A DNA stretch of 44,974 nucleotides, taken from NCBI GenBank assembly GCA_022841795.1, contig JALHQU010000032.1, positions 1 through 44,974 of the forward strand, written 5' to 3'. Shown piece by piece: positions 7,821 to 16,324 of the stretch (position 1 is the first letter of the stretch; each line of letters begins with the position of its first letter). The stretch comes from Fimbriiglobus sp. GTDB lineage: Bacteria; Planctomycetota; Planctomycetia; Gemmatales; Gemmataceae. The translations under genes were made by a program, and so were the position numbers. The notes beneath the pieces were generated by a model. The model was not told where the DNA came from, ran no database searches, and saw only the letters and a list, made by a program, of their open reading frames with translations.

Positions 7821-8561
7821 GTGACCGCCGCCGCGTTCGACCGCGTGAGCAAGGTGTACAAGACCGGGCCGTTCGCCCGCGGCGGGGTGCCGGCCGTGCG
7901 GGACGTCACCCTGGCCGTCCCCCGCGGGTCGGTGTTCGCCCTGCTCGGCCCGAACCGGGCGGGTAAGACCACCCTGGTCAAGCTGCTCCTCTCCCTCGCC
8001 CGGCCGTCGGCCGGCAGCGTCACCCGCCTGGGCGAGCCGATCGCCACCCGGCACACGCTCGGCCGGGTCGGGTACATGCACGAGAACCACGCCTTCCCGC
8101 GGTACCTGTCCGCCGGCGAGGTGTTGGCGTTCTACGGCGGGCTGTCCGGGGTGCCGACCGACGAACTGCCCAACCGCGTGTCCGCCATGCTAGAGCGGGT
8201 CGGGCTGGCCGACCGCCGGCACGAGCCGATCAGCCGGTTCAGCAAGGGGATGGTGCAGCGGCTCGGGCTGGCGCAGGCGCTGGTGAACGAGCCGGACCTG
8301 CTCATCCTGGACGAGCCGACCGAGGGGCTGGACCTGCTCGGCCGGCAACTGCTCCGCGAGGTGGTCCGCGAGTTCAAGAAGTCCGGGCGGACGGTGCTGC
8401 TGGTGTCGCACGTGCTCGGCGAGGTGCAGGAGCTGTGCGACGAGGCGGCGGTGCTGGTGGGCGGGGGCGTGGCGTTCCGCGGCACCCTGGCCGACCTGAC
8501 CGCCGGGCGGACGGACCTGGAGACCGCCCTCCGCAAGCTGTACACGAAGGAGGCGGCGTGA
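7821..8561 (+). CDS. ABC transporter ATP-binding protein
   Basis: The 246-residue ATPase of an ABC transporter starts at GTG 7821 after TTGGGAGGG (7808 onward). It has a Walker A motif GPNRAGKT, a signature FSKGM, and Walker B LLILDEPTEGLD followed by the H-loop VLLVSHV. It would power the permease encoded next. The Walker A still fits GxxxxGK[ST], but the usual glycine at the fourth position is arginine, caused by CGG in place of GGG. FSKGM instead of LSGGQ is common among ABC-2-type export ATPases of the CcmA/NatA kind. The stop overlaps the next start by one base (TGATG), indicating translational coupling. The substrate is unknown. Confidence 0.92.
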   Translation: MTAAAFDRVSKVYKTGPFARGGVPAVRDVTLAVPRGSVFALLGPNRAGKTTLVKLLLSLARPSAGSVTRLGEPIATRHTLGRVGYMHENHAFPRYLSAGEVLAFYGGLSGVPTDELPNRVSAMLERVGLADRRHEPISRFSKGMVQRLGLAQALVNEPDLLILDEPTEGLDLLGRQLLREVVREFKKSGRTVLLVSHVLGEVQELCDEAAVLVGGGVAFRGTLADLTAGRTDLETALRKLYTKEAA

Positions 8562-9559
8562 TGAACCTGCCGGAAGCGATCCGCACCGTGCGGTGGATGG
8601 TCCGCGACACCTTCCGCCAGTCGCTGCACACCAAGCTGTTCTGGGTGATGCTCGGGGTGACGGCGGTGTGTACCGCGTTCTGCGCCAGCGTCAGCGTCAC
8701 CGGCGCGCCGGTGCGGCACGAGGGCGACCCACTGCACACCCTGCCGAAGGACGAGGCGAAGAAGATCGGCGAGGCCGCAGTGATCGGCGACGGGGTGCAG
8801 ATCAAGGGCGGGGAGATCTCGTTCGGGTTCGGGGCGGTGAAGGCGCCGGTGGGCAAGACGAAAGAGGACTCGGTGCGGTTCGTGCAGGTGTGGGTGGCCG
8901 GGGTGGTGGCCGACTCGCTCGGGGTGCTGCTCGCCCTCATCTGGACGGCCGGGTTCCTGCCCACCTTCCTGGAACCGCACTCGGCCACCGTGCTGCTCGC
9001 CAAGCCGGCCCCGCGGTGGGCGGTGCTGGTCGGCAAGTACCTGGGGGTGGTCGGGTTCGTGGGCGTGCAGGCGGTGCTGTTCGTCGGCGGCACCTGGTTC
9101 GCCCTGGCCGTCGCCACCGGCGTGTGGGACGCCGCGTACTGGCTGGCCGTGCCGCTGCTGGTGGTGAACTTCGCCATCTTCTACGCCGTGTCCGCGTTCA
9201 TAGCCGTCTGCACCCGCAGCACGGTGGCGGCGGCATTCGGCACCCTGCTGTTCTGGGTGCTGTGCTGGGCGATGAACTTCACCCACCACCACCTGAGTAC
9301 GGACCCGGTGAGCGGGCTGGGCGGCGGGGCCAAGTTCCTGCTCGACACCGGGTACTGGTTCCTGCCCAAGCCGTTCGACCTGACCGGCATCTTCTTCGAC
9401 GCCATGAACGCGCAGGGGCTGTATTCGCAGGCGGACGAGTTGACCCTGCTGAAGGCGAAGGGCCAGTTCCACCCGGAGGCCAGCGTGGCCGCGTCCGCCG
9501 GGTTCGCCGCCGCCACCCTCGGGTTCGCCGCATACGAGCTGCACATGACGGACTACTGA
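8561..9559 (+). CDS. ABC-2-type transporter permease
   Basis: This 332-residue membrane protein is translationally coupled to the ATPase gene (TGATG overlap). An N-terminal amphipathic stretch (RTVRWMVRDTFRQSLHTK) precedes the first helix LFWVMLGVTAVCTAFCA. A polar extracytoplasmic segment of about 60 residues follows, then five or so hydrophobic helices, including GVLLALIWTAGFLPTFL, YLGVVGFVGVQAVLFVGG, WLAVPLLVVNFAIFYAV and AAAFGTLLFWVLCWAM. The phrase AKPAPRWAVLVGKYLG resembles the conserved cytoplasmic segment of NatB/ABC-2 permeases. It probably exports an unknown substrate or acts in membrane remodelling. The gene ends 10 bases before a palindromic repeat. Confidence 0.85.
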   Translation: MNLPEAIRTVRWMVRDTFRQSLHTKLFWVMLGVTAVCTAFCASVSVTGAPVRHEGDPLHTLPKDEAKKIGEAAVIGDGVQIKGGEISFGFGAVKAPVGKTKEDSVRFVQVWVAGVVADSLGVLLALIWTAGFLPTFLEPHSATVLLAKPAPRWAVLVGKYLGVVGFVGVQAVLFVGGTWFALAVATGVWDAAYWLAVPLLVVNFAIFYAVSAFIAVCTRSTVAAAFGTLLFWVLCWAMNFTHHHLSTDPVSGLGGGAKFLLDTGYWFLPKPFDLTGIFFDAMNAQGLYSQADELTLLKAKGQFHPEASVAASAGFAAATLGFAAYELHMTDY

Positions 9560-9569
9560 CGGTTTTCGC

Positions 9570-9630
9570 TGGTGTCCCGCCTTCAGGCGGTCTGTCGTCG
9601 CCGCGAAGACCGGCTGAAGGCGGGACACCA
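9570..9630. repeat. Inverted repeat, copy 2 of the 1.6/9.6 kb family
   Basis: Arms 9570-9590 and 9610-9630 are 21 bases each with a single mismatch (TGGTGTCCCGCCTTCAGGCG on the left). They match the arms at 1555-1620. The element lies between the permease stop and the esterase start and could end the transporter transcript. Confidence 0.85.
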
Positions 9631-9716
9631 ACCCGGCCCGATCCCTGGCGGGTCGCGTCTACAAATTCACCTCGCGGTCGGGTATCTTCGGGCACCCCCC
9701 CGACCGCGAGCCTGTC

Positions 9717-11450
9717 ATGTCCCGTGTCCTCCTCTTCCTCCTCGTCCCGTCCGCGGTCCTCGCCCAGCAGCCGAAGCCGGCCGACCTGCCGACGGTGCTG
9801 CTGCTCGGCGATTCCATCCGTATGGGGTACGCCCCGCTCGTCGCCAAGAAGCTCGACGGCGTGGCGGTGGTCGTCCACCCCGGCCCGGAGCAGGGCGGGG
9901 ATACGGCGAACACGCTGAAGCTGCTCGACAAGTGGGTCGGCGACCACAAGCCGGCGGTCATCCACTGGAACAACGGGCTGCACGACCTGAAGCGGTCGAA
10001 GAAGACGAACACCCACCAGGTGCCGGTCGCGGATTACGGCAAGAACCTGGCCGCCATCGCCGAGCGGCTGGGCAAGGTCGCCCCCGGCCGGGTGGTGTTC
10101 GCCAACACCACGCCGATCATCGACGACCGCCACGCCGCCCGCAAAGCCGACTTCGACCGCCTGGAAGCGGACGTGCAGGCGTACAACGCGGCGGCGAACA
10201 AGGCGATCCTTCCGCTCGGCGTGCCCGTCCACGACCTGCACCGCATCGTGTCCGACGGCGGGGCGGACAAGCTGCTCGGCAAGGACGGCACGCACTACAC
10301 CCCGGAGGGGTACGACCGGCTGGCCGAGGCGGTCGCCGACTGCATCCGGAGACAACTGTCGGTGATGAACCCGCCGAAGCTCACCCCACCGGCATCCGGG
10401 CCGGCGGCGGTGGCCGCGTATCAGAAGGCCGAGGCCGAGCAGGACGCGGCGGTGCCGGACGTGTTCCGCAAGATGACCGTGCCCGAGTTCGCGGTGCCGA
10501 AGACCGCCGACGAGTGGGCGAAGCGGCGGGGCGACGTGAAGGCGAAGGTGGTGGCCGCGCTCGGCGATCTGCCGGCCCACCCGAAGCCGCCGAAGGTGCG
10601 GCTGGTGTCGGCCGAGTTCCGCCGCGGGTTCCGCCTGGAAAAGCTCCGCCTGGACAACGGCCTCGACGGCGAGATGTCGGCCCTGCTGATGATCCCGGAC
10701 GGGCTGAAGGGGCCGGCGCCGACGATCCTGTGGCTGCACTCGTCCAGCTTCGACCACACCCAGTTGCTCACCCCGAATTCGAACGGCGGGGAGGAGCCTC
10801 TCGGCGAGACGTTCAGCAAACGCGGGTGGGTGGTGTTCGCCCCGGACGCGGCGTGGTACGGCGACCGGGCCGGCAAGGGACCAACCGGCAGCCGCGAGAC
10901 GACCGCGAACCAGCAGGCCAGCCAGCACAAGCTGCACCTGTGGTTCGGCCGCACCCTGTGGGGGATGTTCGTGCGGGACGACCAGGCGGCGCTCGACTAC
11001 CTGACGACCCGGCCGGAGGTGGACGCCAAGCGGATCGGGGCGACCGGCATCAGCATGGGCAGCACCCGCAGTTGGTGGCTGGCGGCGGTGGACGACCGCA
11101 TCGCCTGCGTGGTCGGTGTCGCTTGCCTGACGCGGTACGAGAACCTGATCCGGCACGGGCAACTGCGTCAGCACGGCGTGTACTACTTCGTGAACGGGCT
11201 GCTGCGGCACTTCGACACCGAGGCGGTGGTGGCGCTCATCGCCCCGCGGCCGGTGCTGTTCCTGACCGGCGAGCTGGACGCCGGCAGCCCGGCGGACGGC
11301 ATCAAGGTGATCGAGGCGAGAGCCGGCGGGGTGTACGTCGCCGCCGGCGCGAAGGATCAGTTCCGCAGCGTGCGATACCCGGAGGTCGGGCACACCTACA
11401 CCCCGGAGATGCGGAAGGAGATGCTGGCGTGGTTCGACAAGTGGCTATAA
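9717..11450 (+). CDS. Secreted two-domain esterase: SGNH hydrolase fused to alpha/beta hydrolase
   Basis: The 577-residue protein has a short Sec signal peptide (MSRVLLFLLVPSAVLAQ). Residues 25-205 form an SGNH/GDSL hydrolase: block I LLLGDSIRMGY with Ser33, WNNGLHDLK as the Asn block, and DGTHYTPEGY with Asp190 and His193. Residues 240-577 form an alpha/beta hydrolase of the dienelactone/acetyl-xylan-esterase type: ATILWLHSSS-like oxyanion region (PTILWLHSSSFDH), nucleophile elbow GISMGS with Ser446, acid GELDAGS with Asp521, and VGHTYTP with His559. Both active sites look complete. Such enzymes deacylate polysaccharides outside the cytosol or in the periplasm; the substrate is inferred. An alternative is that the SGNH half only binds substrate. 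Confidence 0.85.
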   Translation: MSRVLLFLLVPSAVLAQQPKPADLPTVLLLGDSIRMGYAPLVAKKLDGVAVVVHPGPEQGGDTANTLKLLDKWVGDHKPAVIHWNNGLHDLKRSKKTNTHQVPVADYGKNLAAIAERLGKVAPGRVVFANTTPIIDDRHAARKADFDRLEADVQAYNAAANKAILPLGVPVHDLHRIVSDGGADKLLGKDGTHYTPEGYDRLAEAVADCIRRQLSVMNPPKLTPPASGPAAVAAYQKAEAEQDAAVPDVFRKMTVPEFAVPKTADEWAKRRGDVKAKVVAALGDLPAHPKPPKVRLVSAEFRRGFRLEKLRLDNGLDGEMSALLMIPDGLKGPAPTILWLHSSSFDHTQLLTPNSNGGEEPLGETFSKRGWVVFAPDAAWYGDRAGKGPTGSRETTANQQASQHKLHLWFGRTLWGMFVRDDQAALDYLTTRPEVDAKRIGATGISMGSTRSWWLAAVDDRIACVVGVACLTRYENLIRHGQLRQHGVYYFVNGLLRHFDTEAVVALIAPRPVLFLTGELDAGSPADGIKVIEARAGGVYVAAGAKDQFRSVRYPEVGHTYTPEMRKEMLAWFDKWL

Positions 11451-11468
11451 TGACGCCGGAGGTGCCCC

Positions 11469-12179
11469 ATGACCCGATGTGCGTTCGTGTTGCTTGCCCT
11501 GGCCCCGCTCGCCGTCGCCGCCCCGGTGCCGAAGGAGAGCGAGGTGGAGAAGATCAAGAAGCTGTTCGGCGAGATCGTGGACCCGGATAAGGACTGCAAG
11601 TTCAAGCTCGACGGCGACAAGTTGCTCGTCACCATGCCGGGCGGGAAGCGGTACGACTACCGGGACGAACGGCTTCCCGGCAGGCAGGCGGGTGAGCAGA
11701 AGCCGGTGACGAACTGCCCGCGGGTGCTGCGTGAGGTGGAGGGGGATTTCGTCGTCACCGTCCGCGCGTCCGCCACGTTACCCGACGACCCGAAGGCGGC
11801 GGACGGCAAGATGCCCGAGGCCGGGGCGGGCATCTTCATCACGGACGCCGACAAGCGGGTGTGGCGGGCCGGGATGCACGACTTCGACCTCACGGGCAAG
11901 GGCCGCAAGTTGATGGCTATCATCCCCGGCTCCCACGGCCCGGCCGGATTCCCGCTGACGGCAAACAAGTCCGGGGCCAGCCTGTACACCCGGCTGACGC
12001 TCCAGAACGGCAAACTCAGCGTGGAGTTCAGCGGGGACGGCAAGGAGTGGCAGGGCGGGATCAGCCTGTCGATGGACAAGAACGAGAAGCGAAAGGTCGG
12101 CGTGTACGGGTTCAGCAACTCGACGACGGACACCACGGTCACGTTCAGCGAGTTCGAGGTCAAGCCGATCAAGAAGTAG
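11469..12179 (+). CDS. Secreted DUF1349/LamG-like protein
   Basis: The ATG at 11469 follows GGAGGTG (11458-11464), 18 bases after the esterase. The 236-residue product has a Sec signal peptide ending near AVAAPVPK. Its mature part reads like a concanavalin-type beta-sandwich: GDFVVTVRASATLP, AGAGIFITDADKRVWRAG, LYTRLTLQNGKLSVEFSGDG, WQGGISLSMD and VGVYGFSNSTTDTTVTFSEF. This strand order is that of DUF1349/3-keto-disaccharide hydrolase-like and LamG-like domains that bind or cut carbohydrate. No catalytic residues can be assigned. A TATAAT at 11446-11451, spanning the esterase stop, could give it its own promoter. Its neighbour suggests a shared role in polysaccharide handling. Confidence 0.7.
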   Translation: MTRCAFVLLALAPLAVAAPVPKESEVEKIKKLFGEIVDPDKDCKFKLDGDKLLVTMPGGKRYDYRDERLPGRQAGEQKPVTNCPRVLREVEGDFVVTVRASATLPDDPKAADGKMPEAGAGIFITDADKRVWRAGMHDFDLTGKGRKLMAIIPGSHGPAGFPLTANKSGASLYTRLTLQNGKLSVEFSGDGKEWQGGISLSMDKNEKRKVGVYGFSNSTTDTTVTFSEFEVKPIKK

Positions 12180-12187
12180 GTCGCGCG

Positions 12188-13528
12188 TCAGCCGATGAGC
12201 AGCCGCACCGCCACCGCCAGCCCGCCGAGGACGGCCAGCCCGGCGGCGATGCTCACCCCCAGGATGACCGCGTCGCCCGCCGTCCGCTTCTCGCGGGACG
12301 GCGGGGGCGGCTCGATCAGGGTGGTCGGCTGCTTCGACTCGTCGCCGGTGTCGTCCGTCGTCTGGGTACCCAGCTCCGCCCACGGGTTCGGCGCGAACGT
12401 GTCCGACACCTCCTGCGGGATGATCCCCGACAGCCCGGCCCCGAGCGAGATCGGCCCGGACTTGGACCGCGACGACAGGGCGAAGTCCACCGCCGCTGCG
12501 GCGTCCTCCCCCGCGAACGGCTCCACCGCCTCGGCCACCTCCGCGGCGGTCGGCCGCTTCAACGGGTCGGTCGCCAGCATGGCCGTGAGCAACTTCGCCA
12601 CCGCCGCCGGCAGGTCCGGCCGCAGGTACTGCACCGGCTGGAGCGGGGCGTGCCGGCGTCGCTCGGCGTCGGCGTAGCTGGTGGCCGGGTGCGGCGGCAG
12701 CCCGGTGAGCGCCAGGTGGAAGATGCTGCCGAGGGCGTACACGTCGGCTTCCGCACTCAAGATGGCGGCCGGCTCGAACAACTCCGGCGCCAGGTGCTCG
12801 AACCCGCCGTCCGCCCGATCGCCGGCGAGCAACCCCAGCCCCAGCCCGCCCACCTTCACCACCGGCTTCTCCTCCGGCCCGGTGCCGCCCGGCCGGCCGA
12901 CGCGGACGCTCGCCGGGGTCAGCCGGCCGTGGACCGTGTCCCGCTCGTGCGCGTGGGTCAGCCCGAGCGCCGCCTGCCGCACGAACTCGCACACCCGGCC
13001 GACCGGCAGCGGGCCGTGCCCCTTCACCACCGCCCCCAGGTCGGTGCCGTCCACATACTCCCGCACCAGGTACACCCGCCCGCTCACGGTGTTCACGTCG
13101 AGCAGGGTGATGACGTTCGGGTGGGCGAGGCGGGCGGCGGCGCGGGCGGCGGTGTGGACGGCCGCCCGCTGGCCGTCGGTGGCCGTCGCCTCGGGCGTCA
13201 GGATCTGGATCTCCACCAGCCGGTTCATCGTCCGGTGGCGGGCCTTGTACGCCCGGCTGGCGTCCGTCTTGCCCAGGTAGTCGAGCACCGCATACGGGCC
13301 GATCAGGAACCCGTCCGTCCGCCCGGCCAGCAGCCGCTCGGCCTGGAACCGGCTGAGGAACTGCTCGCGGATCAAGTGGTCGGCCACCTCCCGCGGGGTC
13401 CGCAGGAACGGGGTGAGCGACTCGTCCATCCGGGCGAGCTGGCGGGTGCCGAGCACCCCGCACGCGCGGACCGCCGCCACGAACTGGTCGCGGGTCAGGG
13501 CGGCGGTCTGGTCGTGCGTGCTAGTCAT
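12188..13528 (-). CDS. Membrane-anchored Ser/Thr pseudokinase
   Basis: The 446-residue protein follows the planctomycete Hanks-kinase plan. An N-terminal helical module (residues 10-75, including LIREQFLSRFQAERLLAGR) is followed by a kinase-like domain from residue 76 (LIGPYAVLDYLG) to about 350, a linker, and one membrane helix near the C-terminus (AGDAVILGVSIAAGLAVLGG). Every catalytic element is missing. The glycine loop reads YLGKTDASRAYKA. The VAIK lysine is Gln108 (LVEIQIL), the HRDLKPxN loop is HGRLTPAS at 200-207, and DFG is replaced in KVGGLGLG. It should not phosphorylate and may act as a scaffold or ligand-responsive regulator of another kinase. It is convergent with the LamG-like gene with 8 bases between. 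Confidence 0.85.
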   Translation of the reverse strand: MTSTHDQTAALTRDQFVAAVRACGVLGTRQLARMDESLTPFLRTPREVADHLIREQFLSRFQAERLLAGRTDGFLIGPYAVLDYLGKTDASRAYKARHRTMNRLVEIQILTPEATATDGQRAAVHTAARAAARLAHPNVITLLDVNTVSGRVYLVREYVDGTDLGAVVKGHGPLPVGRVCEFVRQAALGLTHAHERDTVHGRLTPASVRVGRPGGTGPEEKPVVKVGGLGLGLLAGDRADGGFEHLAPELFEPAAILSAEADVYALGSIFHLALTGLPPHPATSYADAERRRHAPLQPVQYLRPDLPAAVAKLLTAMLATDPLKRPTAAEVAEAVEPFAGEDAAAAVDFALSSRSKSGPISLGAGLSGIIPQEVSDTFAPNPWAELGTQTTDDTGDESKQPTTLIEPPPPSREKRTAGDAVILGVSIAAGLAVLGGLAVAVRLLIG

Positions 13529-13564
13529 GGTGGGCGGCCGGCCGTTCTCCGATTCCGTGGGTTG

Positions 13565-13625
13565 CTAGCCCGACGCGCGAGCGAGGGACGGTGGCGGTTG
13601 GCCCCTCGCTGGCGTGTCGGGCTAA
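13565..13625. repeat. Inverted repeat, second copy of the 7.6 kb element
   Basis: The left arm (TAGCCCGACGCGCGAGCGAG from 13566) matches the element at 7626-7692; the right arm has diverged by several bases. It lies in the 230-bp divergent gap between the pseudokinase and the DUF1549/1553 gene, so here it cannot simply be a terminator. Confidence 0.82.
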
Positions 13626-13758
13626 CAGGGGCCACGTCACTGGCCGTTTTCCCTCGATTCCGCCGGCCGGAGCGAGTAACCTTAGGACACGAACCGATCC
13701 GGTTCCCCCACCGGGCCGCCGTCCGCCGCGGCCCCCGCCGACTCTTCCGAGGCTTCCG

Positions 13759-16242
13759 ATGGGCCGAATCCCCGCGGCGTTTGTGGCGTTCGTCGTTTGT
13801 CCGCTGGCCGTGGCCGGGGTGCCGACCGACCCGGCGGAACGGGCCACCGCCATCGGAACGCCGACCAAACTGGTCGTCGCCCCGGCGGTTGCGCTCACCG
13901 GGCCACGGGACGTCCGCCAACTGGTCGTGACCGGGGAATACTCGAACGGCCAGGTGCGGGATTTGACCCACTTGACCGAAGCGACGGCGAACCCGCCCGG
14001 CCTGGTGAGCGTGGGTGACGGGTTATTCCTCCGCGGGCTGAAAGACGGCACCGCCACCCTCACCCTGACGGCCGGCGGGAAGACGGCGACGGTTGCGGTG
14101 ATCGTGAAAGATTCGGCCGCGGCCAAACCCGTCAGCTTCCGGCACGAGGTGGTGGCGGTGCTGAACGTGGGCGGGTGCAACATGGGGGCGTGCCACGGCA
14201 CCCCGAGCGGCAAGAACGGGTTCAAGCTGTCCCTCCGCGGGTTCGACCCGGCCGCCGACTACCTGCAACTCACCCGCGACCAGTTCGGCCGCCGGTCCGG
14301 CTCGCAAGATCCGGCGAACGCGCTCATCTGGCTGAAGGGGCTGGGGCGGGTGCCGCACGAGGGCGGGGCGCGGCTGCTGGCGAACAGCCTGCCGGCGGAA
14401 CTGCTCGCCGGGTGGCTGACGGGCGGGTTGCCCGATGACCCGAAGGACCTGCCGGCGGTGACGAAGCTGGAGGTGACGCCCGGCGGACGGGTGCAACTGA
14501 ACCCGGCCCGGTGGCAGCAGTTGGCGGTGCAGGCGACGTTCGCCGACGGGCGGAAGCGGGACGTGACGCGGCTCACCAACCTGAGCAGCAGCGACCCGAG
14601 CGTGGCCGACGTGACCCCGACCGGGCTGGTCGAGTTTCGCCGGCCGGGTGAGGTGGCCATCCTCGCCCGCTACCTGGAAGAGATGGTGAGCGTGCGGCTG
14701 ACGTACCTGGAACCGCGGAACGGGTTCACCTGGCCGAACCCGCCGGAACACAACTTCGTGGACACGCACACGTTCGCCAAGCTGAAGCAGATGACCATCC
14801 TGCCCAGCGACCTGTGTTCGGACAGCGAGTTCGTACGGCGGGCGTACCTGGACGCGGTCGGGCGGATGCCGACGGCGGGCGAGGCGACGGCGTTCCTGGC
14901 CGACGCGGACACGGGCAAGCGGGGCAAGCTGATCGACACGCTGGTCACACTCCCCGAGTTCGCCGACTTCTGGGCGCTCAAGTGGGCGGACGTTTTGCGG
15001 TCGTCCCGCAAGGCCATCCAGTTGAAGGGGTCCACCGGGTTCCAGGCGTGGCTGCGGGAGCAGTTCGCCACAAACCGCCCGTTCGACGCGGTGGTGAAAG
15101 AGCTGCTCACCGCCACGGGCAACACCTACGCCAACCCGCCGGCCAACTACTACCGCATCGCCAAGGACCCGACCGCCCTGGCCGAATCCACCGCCCAACT
15201 GTTCCTGGGCGTGCGGATGCAGTGCGCCAAGTGCCACAACCACCCGTTCGAGCGGTGGACTCAGGACGACTACTACGGGCTGAGCGCGGTGTTCGCGCGG
15301 GTGAAGGTGAAGCCGGCGGCCAGCGTGTCGGACGCCAAGCCGAACGCCGCGCAGACGGCCGAGGTGGTGCTGATCGACCGCGGCGGGGAGGTGAGCCAGC
15401 CCCGCACCGGCAAGCAGATGAAGCCGCGGTTCCCCGGCACCGGCGACGCCGACCTGAAGCCGGGCGACGACCGCCGGGCGGCGTTCGCCGACTGGCTGAC
15501 CGCTCCCGGCAACGCCTTCTTCGCCAAGAGCGTTGCCAACCGCGTGTGGTTCCACCTGATGGGCCGCGGGATCGTGGACCCGGTGGACGACTTCCGCGAC
15601 AGCAACCCGGCGGCGAACGACGACCTGCTGAACGCGCTGGCGGACGACTTCGCTAAGAACAAGTTCGACCTGCGGCGGCTGGTGACGATCATCCTGAAGT
15701 CGCGGACGTACCAGTTGAGCGCGATGCCCAACGACACCAACCGGGACGACACCCGGTACTTCAGCCGGGCCGTTACCAAGCTGCTCACCGCCGAGCAACT
15801 GCTCGACGCCCTGTGCGACCTGACCGCCGTGCCGGAGAAGTTCGCCGGTCTGCCGGCGGGCACGCGGGCGGTGCAACTGCCCGACGGCGAGGTGAACCAC
15901 CCGTTCTTGAAGACGTTCGGCCAGCCGGCGCGGGAGCTGGCGTGCGAGTGCGAGCGGGAGTCCGACGGCAACCTGGCCCAGGCGCTCCAGCTCATCAACG
16001 GGCCGACGGTGAACGAGAAGGTGAAGAACCCGGCCAACCGCCTCGGGGCGTTGCTGGCCGCGAAGAAGTCCGACGCCGAAATCCTGGACGAACTGTACCT
16101 GGTGGCCCTGGCCCGCAAGCCGGATGCGGAGGAGGTGAAGATCGCCCTGGGTCACGTGGCGAAGGGGAGTGACCGGCGGAAGGCGTGGGAGGACGTGCTG
16201 TGGGCGGTGCTGAACACCCGCGAGTTCCTGTTCCGGCACTGA
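13759..16242 (+). CDS. Secreted DUF1549/DUF1553 protein with Ig-like and cytochrome-type motifs
   Basis: The 827-residue protein has a signal peptide (MGRIPAAFVAFVVCPLAVAG), a Big_2-like region (residues 35-115), and then GGCNMGACHGTPSGKNGFKL with Cys140, Cys145 and His146. A second Big_2-like stretch follows (DGRKRDVTRLTNLSSSDPSV), then DUF1549 (from about LPSDLCSDSEFVRRAYLDA) with CAKCHNHPFE (Cys489, Cys492, His493, a canonical CxxCH), and DUF1553 (from about ADWLTAPGNAFFAKSVANR) to the end. This is the standard planctomycete order, with function unknown; haem binding at CxxCH is an inference. Usually a DUF1501 gene follows, but here the next gene is a beta-propeller protein. The ATG at 13759 gives an intact signal peptide. 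Confidence 0.9.
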   Translation: MGRIPAAFVAFVVCPLAVAGVPTDPAERATAIGTPTKLVVAPAVALTGPRDVRQLVVTGEYSNGQVRDLTHLTEATANPPGLVSVGDGLFLRGLKDGTATLTLTAGGKTATVAVIVKDSAAAKPVSFRHEVVAVLNVGGCNMGACHGTPSGKNGFKLSLRGFDPAADYLQLTRDQFGRRSGSQDPANALIWLKGLGRVPHEGGARLLANSLPAELLAGWLTGGLPDDPKDLPAVTKLEVTPGGRVQLNPARWQQLAVQATFADGRKRDVTRLTNLSSSDPSVADVTPTGLVEFRRPGEVAILARYLEEMVSVRLTYLEPRNGFTWPNPPEHNFVDTHTFAKLKQMTILPSDLCSDSEFVRRAYLDAVGRMPTAGEATAFLADADTGKRGKLIDTLVTLPEFADFWALKWADVLRSSRKAIQLKGSTGFQAWLREQFATNRPFDAVVKELLTATGNTYANPPANYYRIAKDPTALAESTAQLFLGVRMQCAKCHNHPFERWTQDDYYGLSAVFARVKVKPAASVSDAKPNAAQTAEVVLIDRGGEVSQPRTGKQMKPRFPGTGDADLKPGDDRRAAFADWLTAPGNAFFAKSVANRVWFHLMGRGIVDPVDDFRDSNPAANDDLLNALADDFAKNKFDLRRLVTIILKSRTYQLSAMPNDTNRDDTRYFSRAVTKLLTAEQLLDALCDLTAVPEKFAGLPAGTRAVQLPDGEVNHPFLKTFGQPARELACECERESDGNLAQALQLINGPTVNEKVKNPANRLGALLAAKKSDAEILDELYLVALARKPDAEEVKIALGHVAKGSDRRKAWEDVLWAVLNTREFLFRH

Positions 16243-16324
16243 TGTGAATCTTCGCCGCGACCGGCGGGAGCGGGCTTGGGAACCCGCTCCCGGATCGCCG
16301 AGATCCTCGCCCGCGAGGCCCGCC

